Below, one piece after another: positions 53,306 to 62,025 of a DNA stretch of 64,000 nucleotides. The translations under genes and the position numbers were made by a program. Location of the stretch: positions 3,038,001 to 3,102,000 of the forward strand of contig NZ_VCNH01000008.1 of the NCBI RefSeq assembly GCF_024355225.1, given 5' to 3'. The notes beneath the pieces were generated by a model that was not told the origin of the DNA, did no database searches, and worked only from the letters and a program-made list of their open reading frames with translations. Position 1 is the first letter of the stretch. Every line of letters begins with the position of its first letter. Source of the stretch: Roseovarius sp. M141 (lineage in GTDB: Bacteria > Pseudomonadota > Alphaproteobacteria > Rhodobacterales > Rhodobacteraceae).

Positions 53306-53662
53306 TCAGCCGCTGTAGGCCTCCAGCCATTCGGCCACGCATGTCTGCACATGCCGGAACCGATCCCCGCCCAGATGCTTGCCGCCATACCATCGGGTGA
53401 CAACGATCAGCTGGCCGGTCAGTTCTGCGCGCTCCAGCATGCGGATGATCACCATACCTGCCCCGGCCTCGCCGTCGTCGCCCTTCAGCGGCGTGCCGTC
53501 GGGCAGCAGAACACCCCACGTATTATGCGTGGCCTTGGCGAATTTCTTGTCGCGCTTCAGATCCTTGAGAAACGCATCGACATCTTCCCGCGTGGCGGCG
53601 GGGCCACCGGAGACCGCATATTTCGATCCCCGGTCGCTGACGATGCCGGTCAGTTGGCGCAT
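53306..53662 (-). CDS. YigZ/IMPACT (UPF0029) family protein
   Basis: A 118-residue protein carrying only the UPF0029 N-terminal domain: FAKATHNTWGVLL, KGDDGEAGAGMVI and VVTRWYGGKHLGGDRFRHV. Full-length YigZ proteins are about 200 residues, so this is the short form usual in Rhodobacteraceae. Its ATG shares a base with the M48 stop (TGATG), so it is co-translated with the protease. The function is unknown; IMPACT proteins contact the translation stress regulator GCN1 in eukaryotes. Confidence 0.88.
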   Translation of the reverse strand: MRQLTGIVSDRGSKYAVSGGPAATREDVDAFLKDLKRDKKFAKATHNTWGVLLPDGTPLKGDDGEAGAGMVIIRMLERAELTGQLIVVTRWYGGKHLGGDRFRHVQTCVAEWLEAYSG

Positions 53663-54366
53663 CAGAGGCTGGCGTCGACCCGCCGCACCGTCTCGATCCG
53701 CTTGGCGTTGGGCGGGTGCGTCCCAAGGAAGCGGTCGCCCGGATCGGCGATCTGGGTAAAGAAGGCGGCACCGCGTACCGGATTATACCCCGCGCGGCGC
53801 GTGATGACCGTGCCCAGCGCGTCGGCCTCCAGTTCGTAATCCTTGGAATAGGTGCGCGCGCCAAGGCCCGCCCCCAGATCCGTCGCGTTCTGCACAGCGC
53901 CCTGCCCGGCACCGGTAATCGCCGCCAGACCGCCCAGCAGGATCGCGCCTGTCATCGCATTGTTGCGCTGCCGGTCCAGATGGCCGCTGATGTGATGCGC
54001 CGCCTCGTGCCCCATGACAAAGGCCAGTTCGTCGCGGTTGCGCACCTCTGCGATCAGCGCGAGGTTGAACGCCAGAATCGGGCGCCCCTGCGCGTCCACC
54101 GTCTGAAAGGCGTTTGCAGGCTGGCCCCGGCGATCATCCACGACGATGCGAAAATCGCAATTGGCGCCCCTCGTCCGGGCCCGGCATTCCTGCTCGGCCA
54201 CGGGTTCGACCGCCGCGACGACAGCCTTGAACTGCGAGATTTTCGCAGATGTCGGCGTCGATATCGTGGGCTTGGGGCGCGCGGCGCCGGGTTGCTGCTG
54301 GGGCGCGGGGCCCTGCACGTCGCACGCTGCCAGTGCCAGAACGCATAAAAGCGTCAATTTACGCAT
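53662..54366 (-). CDS. M48 family metalloprotease, lipoprotein
   Basis: A 234-residue protein with a lipoprotein signal (LLCVLALAAC, lipid Cys15) and the M48 zinc motif HEAAHH (120-125). Glu180 in DYELEADALG is the third ligand, and FLGTHPPNAKRIETV closes the domain. It is a BepA/LoiP-like periplasmic protease likely involved in envelope quality control. It is coupled to the downstream YigZ-like gene by a one-base overlap. Confidence 0.93.
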   Translation of the reverse strand: MRKLTLLCVLALAACDVQGPAPQQQPGAARPKPTISTPTSAKISQFKAVVAAVEPVAEQECRARTRGANCDFRIVVDDRRGQPANAFQTVDAQGRPILAFNLALIAEVRNRDELAFVMGHEAAHHISGHLDRQRNNAMTGAILLGGLAAITGAGQGAVQNATDLGAGLGARTYSKDYELEADALGTVITRRAGYNPVRGAAFFTQIADPGDRFLGTHPPNAKRIETVRRVDASL

Positions 54367-54503
54367 GGATGATCTCCGATCGACTGATTTGCCTCAGTTT
54401 ATCCGCGCCCGGCGCCGAGGGCCAGCAGGTTTGCTGGCCGCTTGCAAGGCGCCGCCGATCGGACCAAACTGGCCACTGGCGGCAGCGACGGGGGGTCTTG
54501 CAG

Positions 54504-54764
54504 ATGTTTTCGATCGAACATGAATTCGACGCGACAGTGATCACGCTGGTCGATGATTTTGCCCCGCCCGCCCCCGGCGCGCCCACCACGCCGTTGCAGG
54601 AGGACGTGATCATCCACGCGTTCGAGGAATGCGTCACCATCAATCAATACGATCCCCGCCTGGGCGAGACGCGCACCATTACGCTGTCCATGGCGCAGCT
54701 GCGCGATCTGGGGGCTGCACTGGACCTGCCCGAAGGGGTCTACACCCGGGCGCCACAGGGCTGA
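54504..54764 (+). CDS. Conserved small hypothetical protein
   Basis: An 86-residue acidic protein (MFSIEHEFDATVITLVDDF, LQEDVIIHAFEECVTINQYD, LSMAQLRDLGAALDLPEGVY). No signal or membrane segment is seen, and I recognise no family. The GGGGGT preceding ATG 54504 supports the start. It lies between the divergent M48 gene and the nitroreductase gene. Nothing in the sequence suggests a function. Confidence 0.7.
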   Translation: MFSIEHEFDATVITLVDDFAPPAPGAPTTPLQEDVIIHAFEECVTINQYDPRLGETRTITLSMAQLRDLGAALDLPEGVYTRAPQG

Positions 54765-54832
54765 AGCCCCTTGACCGGAGTGCGCCGCATACCGACATAG
54801 GGGGCGTGACCGCAATTCCCGGAGATATCGCC

Positions 54833-55411
54833 ATGCCCGACCCTAGCCCCCAAGCGCTGGACTTTCTGCTGACGCGCCGTTCGCGCCCGGCCAAGACGCT
54901 GGGCCTGCCGGTGCCGGACCGCGCCCAGCTCATGCCGCTGCTGACCGCCGCCGCGCGCACGCCGGACCATGGCAAGCTGGAGCCGTGGCGCTTTATCGTA
55001 CTGGGCCGGGCGGCACTGGATCGGCTGTCGGCTGCGGTGGCCACGTGCGATGCGGCAGACGGGCTGGACGATGCAGCAATCGCCAAAGCACAAAAGCAGT
55101 TCGACGACGCTGCGCTGGTGGTCGCCGTCATCGAGGTTCAGCGCCCCTCGCCCAAGATCCCCGCGATTGAGCAGACCTATTCGGCCGGTGCGGCCTGTCT
55201 GGGGCTGCTGAACGCCGCGCTCGCTGCGGGCTGGGGGGCCAACTGGTTGAGCGGGTGGCCCAGTCACGATCCCGGCTTCGTGCGCGATAATCTGGGCCTG
55301 ACCACGGCCGAGCGCGTGGCAGGCTTCATCCATATCGGAACCGAAACGACCCCCCCGCCCGAGCGGCCCCGCCCCGATGTCGCGGCACTGACGACCTGGG
55401 ACGGCGCATGA
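54833..55411 (+). CDS. Nitroreductase family protein
   Basis: A 192-residue FMN-dependent nitroreductase of the YdjA/TdsD type: FLLTRRSRPAKTL (the FMN-binding RRS), ARTPDHGKLEPWRF, and AGAACLGLLNAALAAGWGAN. The C-terminal AGFIHIGTET is typical. The GGAGA before ATG 54833 supports the start. Its stop overlaps the start of the EI24 gene by 4 bases (ATGA), so the two are co-translated. Physiological substrates are unknown. Confidence 0.92.
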   Translation: MPDPSPQALDFLLTRRSRPAKTLGLPVPDRAQLMPLLTAAARTPDHGKLEPWRFIVLGRAALDRLSAAVATCDAADGLDDAAIAKAQKQFDDAALVVAVIEVQRPSPKIPAIEQTYSAGAACLGLLNAALAAGWGANWLSGWPSHDPGFVRDNLGLTTAERVAGFIHIGTETTPPPERPRPDVAALTTWDGA

Positions 55412-56112
55412 TATTTTCCAGCTTTGCCAAGGCATTGTCGCAGATGGGAGACCCACGATTTCGCCGCGTCCTGTTTCTGGGGCTGGCGTTGACCGTCGCG
55501 CTGCTGTTTGCGACCTATGCCGGCGTCCTGATGGTGATCAGTTGGTTGACCGGCGACGTTGTAACGCTGCCGCTGGTGGGCGAAGTGCGCTGGGTGGACG
55601 ATCTGCTGGGCTGGAGCAGTCTGGTGCTGATGATGACCATGTCGGTCTTTCTGATGATGCCGGTCGCCTCGGCCATCACGTCGCTTTTTCTCGACGATGT
55701 CGCTGCGGCGGTGGAGGCGCGACATTATCCGGACCTGCCCCCGGTGCCGCGCCTGCCATGGATGGACACGGTGCGCGACACGTTTGCATTTCTGGGGGTT
55801 CTGATCGGCGCCAACCTTCTGGCGCTGGTGCTCTACGCATTTCTGCCCTTTGCCACGCTGGCCATTTTCTGGGCGCTGAACGGGTTTCTTCTGGGGCGCG
55901 AGTATTTCCAGCTGGCGGCGATGCGGCGACTGGGCCGCGACGGGGCGCGCGATCTGCGCCGCCGTCACTGGTTGCGGATCTGGCTGGCGGGCGTGCTGAT
56001 GGCAATCCCGCTCAGCGTGCCGTTATTGAACCTGATCATTCCGATCTTGGGGGCCGCGACCTTTACCCACCTAGTCCACGCTCTTCAATCGGGCCGGGCC
56101 CGAACCGTGTGA
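55408..56112 (+). CDS. EI24/CysZ-like membrane protein
   Basis: A 234-residue membrane protein with about five helices (LFLGLALTVALLFATYAGVL, SSLVLMMTMSVFLMMPVASA, FLGVLIGANLLALVLYAFL, and a final pair after RRRHWLRIW). The EI24 signature includes FWALNGFLLGREYFQLAAMR. CysZ transports sulfate, but EI24-like proteins in alphaproteobacteria have no confirmed substrate. Its 3' end overlaps the DUF1467 gene on the opposite strand by 50 bases. Confidence 0.88.
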   Translation: MIFSSFAKALSQMGDPRFRRVLFLGLALTVALLFATYAGVLMVISWLTGDVVTLPLVGEVRWVDDLLGWSSLVLMMTMSVFLMMPVASAITSLFLDDVAAAVEARHYPDLPPVPRLPWMDTVRDTFAFLGVLIGANLLALVLYAFLPFATLAIFWALNGFLLGREYFQLAAMRRLGRDGARDLRRRHWLRIWLAGVLMAIPLSVPLLNLIIPILGAATFTHLVHALQSGRARTV

Positions 56113-56362
56113 ACAGGTCGATATCGCTCAGCGTGATCTGACCCGTCAGGATGATCCACGCGGCCAGCGCCCAGAGCAGCAGCGCGACCAGCGTGGTGAT
56201 CCACGCCTTTTTCTTCAGATCGTGGCGCTGCGGCGATCCGCCATGCGTGCCGGGGACCACCGCGCCTGCCTCGGTTTGGGTTTGCAGGCGAATCGGGATG
56301 GCGACCATAAAGATCATCGACCAGATGACCGCATAGAGGACCAGACCGGTGACCGGGCCCAT
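56063..56362 (-). CDS. DUF1467 family membrane protein
   Basis: A 99-residue protein with two membrane helices (GLVLYAVIWSMIFMVAIPIR and ITTLVALLLWALAAWIILTG) and the DUF1467 motif RLQTQTEAG...VPGTHGGSP. The family is mostly alphaproteobacterial and has no known function; here its ATG overlaps the mce stop by one base, so it is co-translated with the epimerase. The last 50 bases are antisense to the EI24 gene. Confidence 0.9.
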   Translation of the reverse strand: MGPVTGLVLYAVIWSMIFMVAIPIRLQTQTEAGAVVPGTHGGSPQRHDLKKKAWITTLVALLLWALAAWIILTGQITLSDIDLFTRFGPGPIEERGLGG

Positions 56363-56766
56363 CAGACTTCCTCCAGCTCTATCAGGCAGCCGTTGAAATC
56401 TTTGGGATGCAGAAACAGCACCGGCTTGCCATGGGCGCCGATCTTGGGCGCGCCATCCCCCAGCACCCGCGCGCCGGATGCAACCAGACGCTCGCGCGCA
56501 GCCGCGATATCATCGACCTCATAGCAGACATGATGGATGCCGCCCGACGGGTTCTTTTCCAGAAAGCCGGTGATCGGACTGGCATCGCCCAGCGGATACA
56601 GCAGCTCGATCTTGGTATTGGGAAGATTGATGAAAACCACGGTCACGCCGTGGTCAGGCTCGTCCTGCGGCGCGCCGACATCGGCGCCCAGCGCGCCGCT
56701 ATATTGCGCGATGGCGGCGGTAAGGTCGGGCACGGCGATGGCCACGTGATTGAGGCGTCCGATCAT
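56362..56766 (-). CDS. mce: Methylmalonyl-CoA epimerase
   Basis: A 134-residue vicinal-oxygen-chelate enzyme: MIGRLNHVAIAVPDL (metal His), ELLYPLGDASPITGFLEKN, GGIHHVCYEVDDI and VLFLHPKDFNGCLIELEE. It converts (S)- to (R)-methylmalonyl-CoA, the substrate of the B12-dependent mutase. This links with MeaB (33276) and CobS/CobT. ATG 56766 is the family start. DUF1467 follows by one-base overlap. Confidence 0.95.
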   Translation of the reverse strand: MIGRLNHVAIAVPDLTAAIAQYSGALGADVGAPQDEPDHGVTVVFINLPNTKIELLYPLGDASPITGFLEKNPSGGIHHVCYEVDDIAAARERLVASGARVLGDGAPKIGAHGKPVLFLHPKDFNGCLIELEEV

Positions 56767-56947
56767 GGGCTGTCCTTTTGTTCGGTGCAGGTGGCGCATG
56801 TTATCGCGCGCGTGCGCGGTGGTGGCAAGCGGGCGCTGTGACGCATGGCGCCTGCAACAGGATCAAGATTCCACCTGAGACGTTAACCCCGCGTTAGCCA
56901 AGTCTGCGTAACTCTTGAGTCGGATGTTGCCAAAAGGAGAGATACGC

Positions 56948-57667
56948 ATGGACGATCTGCCTGTACTGAACCCCATCAAGAACCCCACCGCCCTGCGCCC
57001 GTTGCTGGGCATGACGATCCTGGTGGTCGAGGATAGCCTATATGCGTGCGATGCCATGCGGCTGATGTGCCTGCATTCGGGCGCACGGATTCGGCGGGCC
57101 GATTGCCTGCGTTCGGCGCGTCGCCACCTGTCGGTCTACCGCCCCACGGCGGTGATCATCGATCTGGGCCTGCCCGATGGCTCGGGCGCGGATTTGATCA
57201 AGGAACTGGCCGACGCCGCGCCGCGCGTGACATCGATCATCGCCACCAGCGGCCTTGACGGGGGCCGGGCGGATGCAATGGCCGCAGGGGCCGATGGGTT
57301 TCTGGCCAAACCCCTGACCAATCTGGGCGTCTTTCAGCAGGCCGTGCTGTCCACCATGCCCGAAGACCGTCGGCCCAGCGGACCGCGTATCCTGCCCGAT
57401 GAGGACGTGCACCCCGATCCACTGGCCTACCGTGATGACATGGTGCATGTGTCGAATCTTCTGGGCGAACATGCCGAGGGGCCGGTGCTGGACTATGTCG
57501 CGCAGTTCCTTCGCGGCGTGGCACGCGCGGCCGATGATGGCCCGTTGGCCCTCGCTGCCGATGCGCTGGCCGGTGAAGGGCGGCGCAGCGGTGCAGCCCT
57601 GAACAGCCGCGTGGCGCGGGTCGCCGGACTGGTGCAAGAGCGATTGGACAACCGGGCGGCGATGTGA
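56948..57667 (+). CDS. Stand-alone response regulator with C-terminal helical extension
   Basis: A 239-residue protein. The receiver domain (about 20-140) has ILVVEDS (acidic pocket 28-29), phospho-acceptor Asp72 in VIIDLGLPDGSG, Ser/Thr near 100 and Lys121 in FLAKPL. The C-terminal 90 residues (YRDDMVHVSNLLGEHAEGPV, RGVARAADDGPLALAADALA) form helices without a known DNA-binding or enzyme domain. No kinase gene is near. AAAAGGAGAG lies before ATG 56948, and a 180-base promoter region separates it from mce. Confidence 0.85.
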   Translation: MDDLPVLNPIKNPTALRPLLGMTILVVEDSLYACDAMRLMCLHSGARIRRADCLRSARRHLSVYRPTAVIIDLGLPDGSGADLIKELADAAPRVTSIIATSGLDGGRADAMAAGADGFLAKPLTNLGVFQQAVLSTMPEDRRPSGPRILPDEDVHPDPLAYRDDMVHVSNLLGEHAEGPVLDYVAQFLRGVARAADDGPLALAADALAGEGRRSGAALNSRVARVAGLVQERLDNRAAM

Positions 57668-57945
57668 TCGCGGTTGGCTTGCGCAGACTGATCCAAAGCA
57701 CGCAGCGCAAACTCACATTACACAGCGGGCGCGCGCAGACAGAAGCGACCGATGCCATGAGACGCGGCGACTTGCTGAAAAGACCCGTGTGCCGGGTTTG
57801 GACATGGGCGACGATTCCCGCCTGATTCTTGAGGGCACTCGGGCATCTGGTTGCCCTTGCACGTCGCAAAACACACCCAAGAAACCGCTTCCCCTGCGCG
57901 GCCCAGCCCCTATTATTGCCTTGAGCAGCATAGCGAGGCCTACTG

Positions 57946-58665
57946 ATGAGCGATCCCCGCCCGCGCGGCACGGCACTGGATGACTGGACACCCCCGCCCG
58001 CCCCCGCGGCCATGGTGCTGGACGGGGCGCATGTCCGGCTGGAGCCGCTGGACGCAGCCGACCACGCGGCGCTGCTGTTTCAGGCGTTCGATGGTCATGA
58101 CGCGGTCTGGGACTACATGCCCGTAGGACCCTTCGCGTCCTCGGCGCAGTTTCACCGCTGGATGCGCGACATTACCGCGTCGCCAGATTATGTATTCTTC
58201 GCCATTTATGACAAGGACCGCGAGGCTTATGGCGGCTTCGCCTCTTACCTGCGGGTTCAGCCTTCTGCGGGGTCGATCGAGGTGGGATATATCGCCATGG
58301 CGCCCGCGCTACAGCGTACCATCGCGGCGAGTGAGGCGATGTATCTGATGATGGGCTGGGCCTTTGAGGCCGGGTATCGGCGGTATGAATGGAAATGTGA
58401 CGCGCTGAACTTGCCCTCCCGCAGCGCCGCGCAGCGGCTGGGGCTGAGCTATGAGGGTATTTTCAGGCAGGCGACGGTGGTCAAGGGGCGTAACCGCGAC
58501 ACTGCATGGTTTGCCGCCATCGACGCCGAATGGCCCGCGCTGGACGAAGCGTTTCGCCTGTGGCTGGATCCGTCGAATTTCGGCGAAACTGGACAGCAGA
58601 AATCATCGCTCAGCGATCTGACGCGGCTGGTCCGCGTGTCGGATGATCCGGCGCTGGGGCGCTGA
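57946..58665 (+). CDS. GNAT family N-acetyltransferase, RimJ/RimL type
   Basis: A 239-residue protein with GNAT folds: LDGAHVRLEPLDAADHAALL, VFFAIYDKDREAYGGFASYL, GSIEVGYIAMAPALQRT and WKCDALNLPSRSAAQRLGLS. It matches the RimJ/RimL-like group that acetylates protein N-termini or small amines. ATG 57946 has no strong RBS. The 278-base gap before it shows no identifiable feature. A hairpin follows at 58672. Confidence 0.9.
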   Translation: MSDPRPRGTALDDWTPPPAPAAMVLDGAHVRLEPLDAADHAALLFQAFDGHDAVWDYMPVGPFASSAQFHRWMRDITASPDYVFFAIYDKDREAYGGFASYLRVQPSAGSIEVGYIAMAPALQRTIAASEAMYLMMGWAFEAGYRRYEWKCDALNLPSRSAAQRLGLSYEGIFRQATVVKGRNRDTAWFAAIDAEWPALDEAFRLWLDPSNFGETGQQKSSLSDLTRLVRVSDDPALGR

Positions 58666-58671
58666 CGCAAA

Positions 58672-58700
58672 ACGGGCGAAGGCCCTCGGCCCCCGCCCGT
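58672..58700. terminator. Shared terminator hairpin of the GNAT gene and aspS
   Basis: ACGGGCG (58672-58678) pairs with CGCCCGT (58694-58700), with a GGCC/GGCC inner part. On the reverse strand TTTTGCG follows, so it best serves aspS; on the forward strand the tail is AAATTC. Confidence 0.6.
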
Positions 58701-58723
58701 AAATTCAACAGCGTACCGCCGGA

Positions 58724-60499
58724 TCACTCCTGCGGGATCACCCGCAGGCTCAGCTCCATCAGTTGATCGGAAGTGGGCGCGCTGGGGGCGTTCATCATCA
58801 GATCTTCGGCGCGCTGGTTCATCGGGAACATGATGACCTCGCGGATATTCGCCTCGTCCGCCAGCAGCATCACGATGCGGTCGATCCCCGCCGCGCAGCC
58901 ACCATGCGGCGGCGCGCCATATTGGAACGCCTGCACAAGGCCACCAAAGCGGCTGTGCACCTCGGCCTCGTCATAACCGGCCTTCTCGAACGCCGCGATC
59001 ATGACATCGAGACGGTGGTTGCGGATCGCGCCCGAAATCAACTCGTAGCCATTGCAGGCCAGATCATACTGATATCCCAGCACTTTCAGCGGATCGCCCT
59101 CCAGCACCTCAAGCCCGCCCTGCGGCATCGAGAAGGGGTTGTGCGAGAAGTCGATCTTGCCCGTCTCCTCGTCCGCCTCATACATCGGAAAATCCACGAT
59201 CCACGCAAAGGCGAAGCGATTTTCGTCCGTCAGCTTCAGCTCAGCGCCGATCTCGGTGCGCGCCTTGCCCGCCACACGCTCGAACGCAGAAGGCTTGCCG
59301 CCAAGGAAGAATGCTGCGTCGCCAACGCCGAGGCCAAGTTGCTGACGGATGGCTTCGGTCCGCTCGGGGCCGATATTTTTGGCGAGGGGGCCTGCCGGCT
59401 CCATGCCGTTCTCCCCGTCGCGCCAGAAGATATAGCCCATCCCCGGCAGGCCCTCTTTCTGTGCAAACGCATTCATGCGGTCGCAGAACTTGCGGCTACC
59501 GCCACCGGGCGCCGGGATGGCGCGGATTTCAGTGCCTTCCTGCTCCAGCAGCTTGGCAAAGATGGCAAAGCCGGAGCCGCGGAAATGATCCGAGACGACC
59601 TGCATCTTGATCGGGTTGCGCAGGTCCGGCTTGTCGGTCCCGTACCACAGCGCCGCGTCGGCGTAGCTGATCTGGGGCCACTCGGTGTCGACTTTGCGGC
59701 CACCGCCGAATTCCTCGAAAACGCCCTGAATGACGGGCTGGATCGTGTCGAACACGTCCTGCTGCTCAACAAAGGACATCTCAAGGTCGAGCTGGTAGAA
59801 ATCCGTGGGCGAGCGGTCGGCGCGCGGATCTTCGTCGCGGAAACACGGCGCGATCTGGAAATACTTGTCAAAGCCCGACACCATGATCAGCTGCTTGAAC
59901 AGCTGCGGCGCCTGCGGCAACGCGTAGAACTTGCCCGGATGCAGCCGCGAGGGCACCAGAAAATCGCGCGCGCCCTCGGGAGAAGAGGCGGTGATGATCG
60001 GCGTCTGGTATTCGCGGAAGCTCTGATCCCACATGCGGCGGCGCATGGACGCCACGACATCGCTGCGCAGCGTCATGTTGCGCTGCATCGCCTCGCGGCG
60101 CAGGTCCAGATAGCGGTGCTTCAGGCGTGTTTCCTCGGGATAGTCCTGATCGCCGAACACCATCAGGGGCAGTTCCTTGGACGCGCCCAGAACCTCGATA
60201 TCGCGGATGAAAACCTCGATCTCGCCGGTGGGCAGCTTGGGGTTTATCAGCGCCTCATCACGCGCCTTGACGTTGCCGTCGATACGGATGCACCACTCGC
60301 TGCGCACGGCGTCGACCTGATCGAAAACCGGGCTGTCGGGGTCGCAGATCAACTGCGTCATGCCATAGTGATCGCGCAGATCGACAAACAGGACGCCGCC
60401 GTGATCGCGGATGCGGTGGACCCAGCCGGACAGGCGCACGGTGTCGCCCACGTCTGATTTCGTAAGGTCGGCGCAGGTATGGCTGCGATAGGCGTGCAT
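58724..60499 (-). CDS. aspS: Aspartyl-tRNA synthetase
   Basis: A 591-residue class IIb synthetase: N-terminal OB fold ([19 protein letters not shown]), motif 2 region [20 protein letters not shown] and [10 protein letters not shown], the bacterial-type insertion domain, and motif 3 [20 protein letters not shown]. It charges tRNA-Asp and may be non-discriminating, as is common in alphaproteobacteria. AAGGGG precedes ATG 60499 (ATG 60502 is equally possible). Confidence 0.97.
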   Translation of the reverse strand: MHAYRSHTCADLTKSDVGDTVRLSGWVHRIRDHGGVLFVDLRDHYGMTQLICDPDSPVFDQVDAVRSEWCIRIDGNVKARDEALINPKLPTGEIEVFIRDIEVLGASKELPLMVFGDQDYPEETRLKHRYLDLRREAMQRNMTLRSDVVASMRRRMWDQSFREYQTPIITASSPEGARDFLVPSRLHPGKFYALPQAPQLFKQLIMVSGFDKYFQIAPCFRDEDPRADRSPTDFYQLDLEMSFVEQQDVFDTIQPVIQGVFEEFGGGRKVDTEWPQISYADAALWYGTDKPDLRNPIKMQVVSDHFRGSGFAIFAKLLEQEGTEIRAIPAPGGGSRKFCDRMNAFAQKEGLPGMGYIFWRDGENGMEPAGPLAKNIGPERTEAIRQQLGLGVGDAAFFLGGKPSAFERVAGKARTEIGAELKLTDENRFAFAWIVDFPMYEADEETGKIDFSHNPFSMPQGGLEVLEGDPLKVLGYQYDLACNGYELISGAIRNHRLDVMIAAFEKAGYDEAEVHSRFGGLVQAFQYGAPPHGGCAAGIDRIVMLLADEANIREVIMFPMNQRAEDLMMNAPSAPTSDQLMELSLRVIPQE

Positions 60500-60765
60500 C
60501 ATCGGATCCCCTTTGGCGGCCCCGTTGGGGGCTGTCGTGACATTGGGCCGATACACATGCCCCGGGCCGCAAAGTCAAGGGGCGGGGCCGGTGGAGGCCG
60601 ACGCGGGAACGTCGACGTCACCGGCCCTGAAGATATCGGCCCGGCGGTATGGGGCGTGTTATCTCACCAGCTCTGGAAACCAGACAGCACAGGTATGCGT
60701 TACGATTTAACGTCAACATTGTCACGCGCGGCGCCCCACATCGCCCGCAGACATGGGGGTGAGAT

Positions 60766-61974
60766 ATGTGGAATATGGCCCTTCACCATTTTCTGACAGG
60801 ACTTATCCAGCAAGGACGCCTGAGCGTCACCTATCCGAACGGCGACCTAAAAACCTATCAGGGCAGCGCCCCCGGACCGCAGGTGGCCGTCGTCCTGAAA
60901 GACGCCAGCCTGCCCCGCCGTATCATGCTGTCCCCCGAAATGGGCGTAGGAGAGGGATATGTAGATGCCCAACTGACTATCGAAGGCGACGATCTGGAGG
61001 GTTTTTTGCGGTTATGCCTCGCCAATATGGCAGCACAGGGGCGACGTTGGGTGCGCCATCCGCTCCGCATCCTGCGGTATCTGGGGCGCCGCGCACAGCA
61101 GTTTAATCCGGTCGGCCGGTCGCGGCAGAATGTGGCGCATCACTATGATCTGTCGGGCGCGCTCTATGATTTATTTCTGGACGAGGACCGGCAATATTCC
61201 TGCGCCTATTTCAGGCGCGACGGCATGACGCTGGACGAGGCTCAGGACGCCAAGAAGGCGCATATCGCAGGCAAGCTGCTGCTAAGGCCGGGGATGCGCA
61301 TTCTGGATATCGGCTGCGGCTGGGGCGGTATGGGCCTGACGCTGGCGCGCGATCATGGCGCGCAGGTCTTGGGTGTGACGCTCAGCGAAGAGCAGCACAG
61401 AATCGCCAACCAGCGGTCCCGCGACGCGGGGCTGGACGATCGCGCGAGATTCGAGCTGATAGATTACCGGGATGTCGAAGGGTCGTTCGATCGCATCGTG
61501 TCAGTCGGAATGTTCGAACATGTCGGCACGCCACAATATCGAACCTATTTCAAAAAGATAAATGATTTGCTGACCGAGGATGGCATCGCGCTGGTCCACA
61601 CTATCGGACGGGCCAAGCCGCCGGGCGTGACCAGCCCGTGGATCCTGAAATACATCTTTCCGGGCGGCTATGTGCCGTCGCTGTCGGAAATGTCTGCCGC
61701 GATTGAACGCTCGGGCCTGATCACCACAGATCTGGAGGTCTGGCGCCTGCATTACGCCCAGACGCTGCGCCTGTGGTATGATCGGTTCATGGCGCGCATC
61801 GATGACGCGCGGCGATTGTATGATGATCGATTCTGCCGGATGTGGCGCTATTATCTGAAGGTTTCTGAACTTGCCTTTCGGCTTGACCGGCAGGTGGTTT
61901 TTCAGGTGCAGCTATCGCGGCGCCAGGATGCCGTGCCACTGACGCGGGATTATCTTTATCGCGGTAATCGTTAG
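60766..61974 (+). CDS. Cyclopropane-fatty-acyl-phospholipid synthase family methyltransferase
   Basis: A 402-residue SAM-dependent enzyme: N-terminal CFA domain, then NVAHHYDLSGALYDLFLDED and YSCAYFRRDG, and SAM motif I MRILDIGCGWGGMGLTLARD (178-197). The later VGMFEHVGTPQYRTYF is also diagnostic. It adds a methylene bridge to unsaturated acyl chains of phospholipids. GGTGAG lies before ATG 60766. The spacer from aspS carries a 9-bp inverted repeat (60585-60593 with 60619-60627) of unknown role. Confidence 0.92.
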   Translation: MWNMALHHFLTGLIQQGRLSVTYPNGDLKTYQGSAPGPQVAVVLKDASLPRRIMLSPEMGVGEGYVDAQLTIEGDDLEGFLRLCLANMAAQGRRWVRHPLRILRYLGRRAQQFNPVGRSRQNVAHHYDLSGALYDLFLDEDRQYSCAYFRRDGMTLDEAQDAKKAHIAGKLLLRPGMRILDIGCGWGGMGLTLARDHGAQVLGVTLSEEQHRIANQRSRDAGLDDRARFELIDYRDVEGSFDRIVSVGMFEHVGTPQYRTYFKKINDLLTEDGIALVHTIGRAKPPGVTSPWILKYIFPGGYVPSLSEMSAAIERSGLITTDLEVWRLHYAQTLRLWYDRFMARIDDARRLYDDRFCRMWRYYLKVSELAFRLDRQVVFQVQLSRRQDAVPLTRDYLYRGNR

Positions 61975-61992
61975 AGCATTCGGGGCCTTTTT

Positions 61993-62025
61993 CGCCTTCG
62001 GCGAGGATATTTTCAGCAAGAAGAA
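61993..62025 (-). repeat. Dispersed 3'-end element overlapping the pabC stop
   Basis: On the reverse strand TTCTTCTTGC then TGAAAATATCCTC (62025-62003) runs through the pabC stop codon (62015-62013). It ends in a small hairpin CGCC-GAA-GGCG (62003-61993) followed by AAAAAGG. As in argD, the encoded C-terminus is Ser-Ser-Cys. Confidence 0.7.

Noticed and set aside
58763..60457. Very long forward open frame across aspS
   Set aside because: High GC makes antisense frames stay open; the reverse strand carries all AspRS motifs.
60585..60627. Nine-base inverted repeat upstream of the cyclopropane synthase gene as a riboswitch
   Set aside because: A single stem with a 25-base loop has no riboswitch core; SAM riboswitch features were not found.
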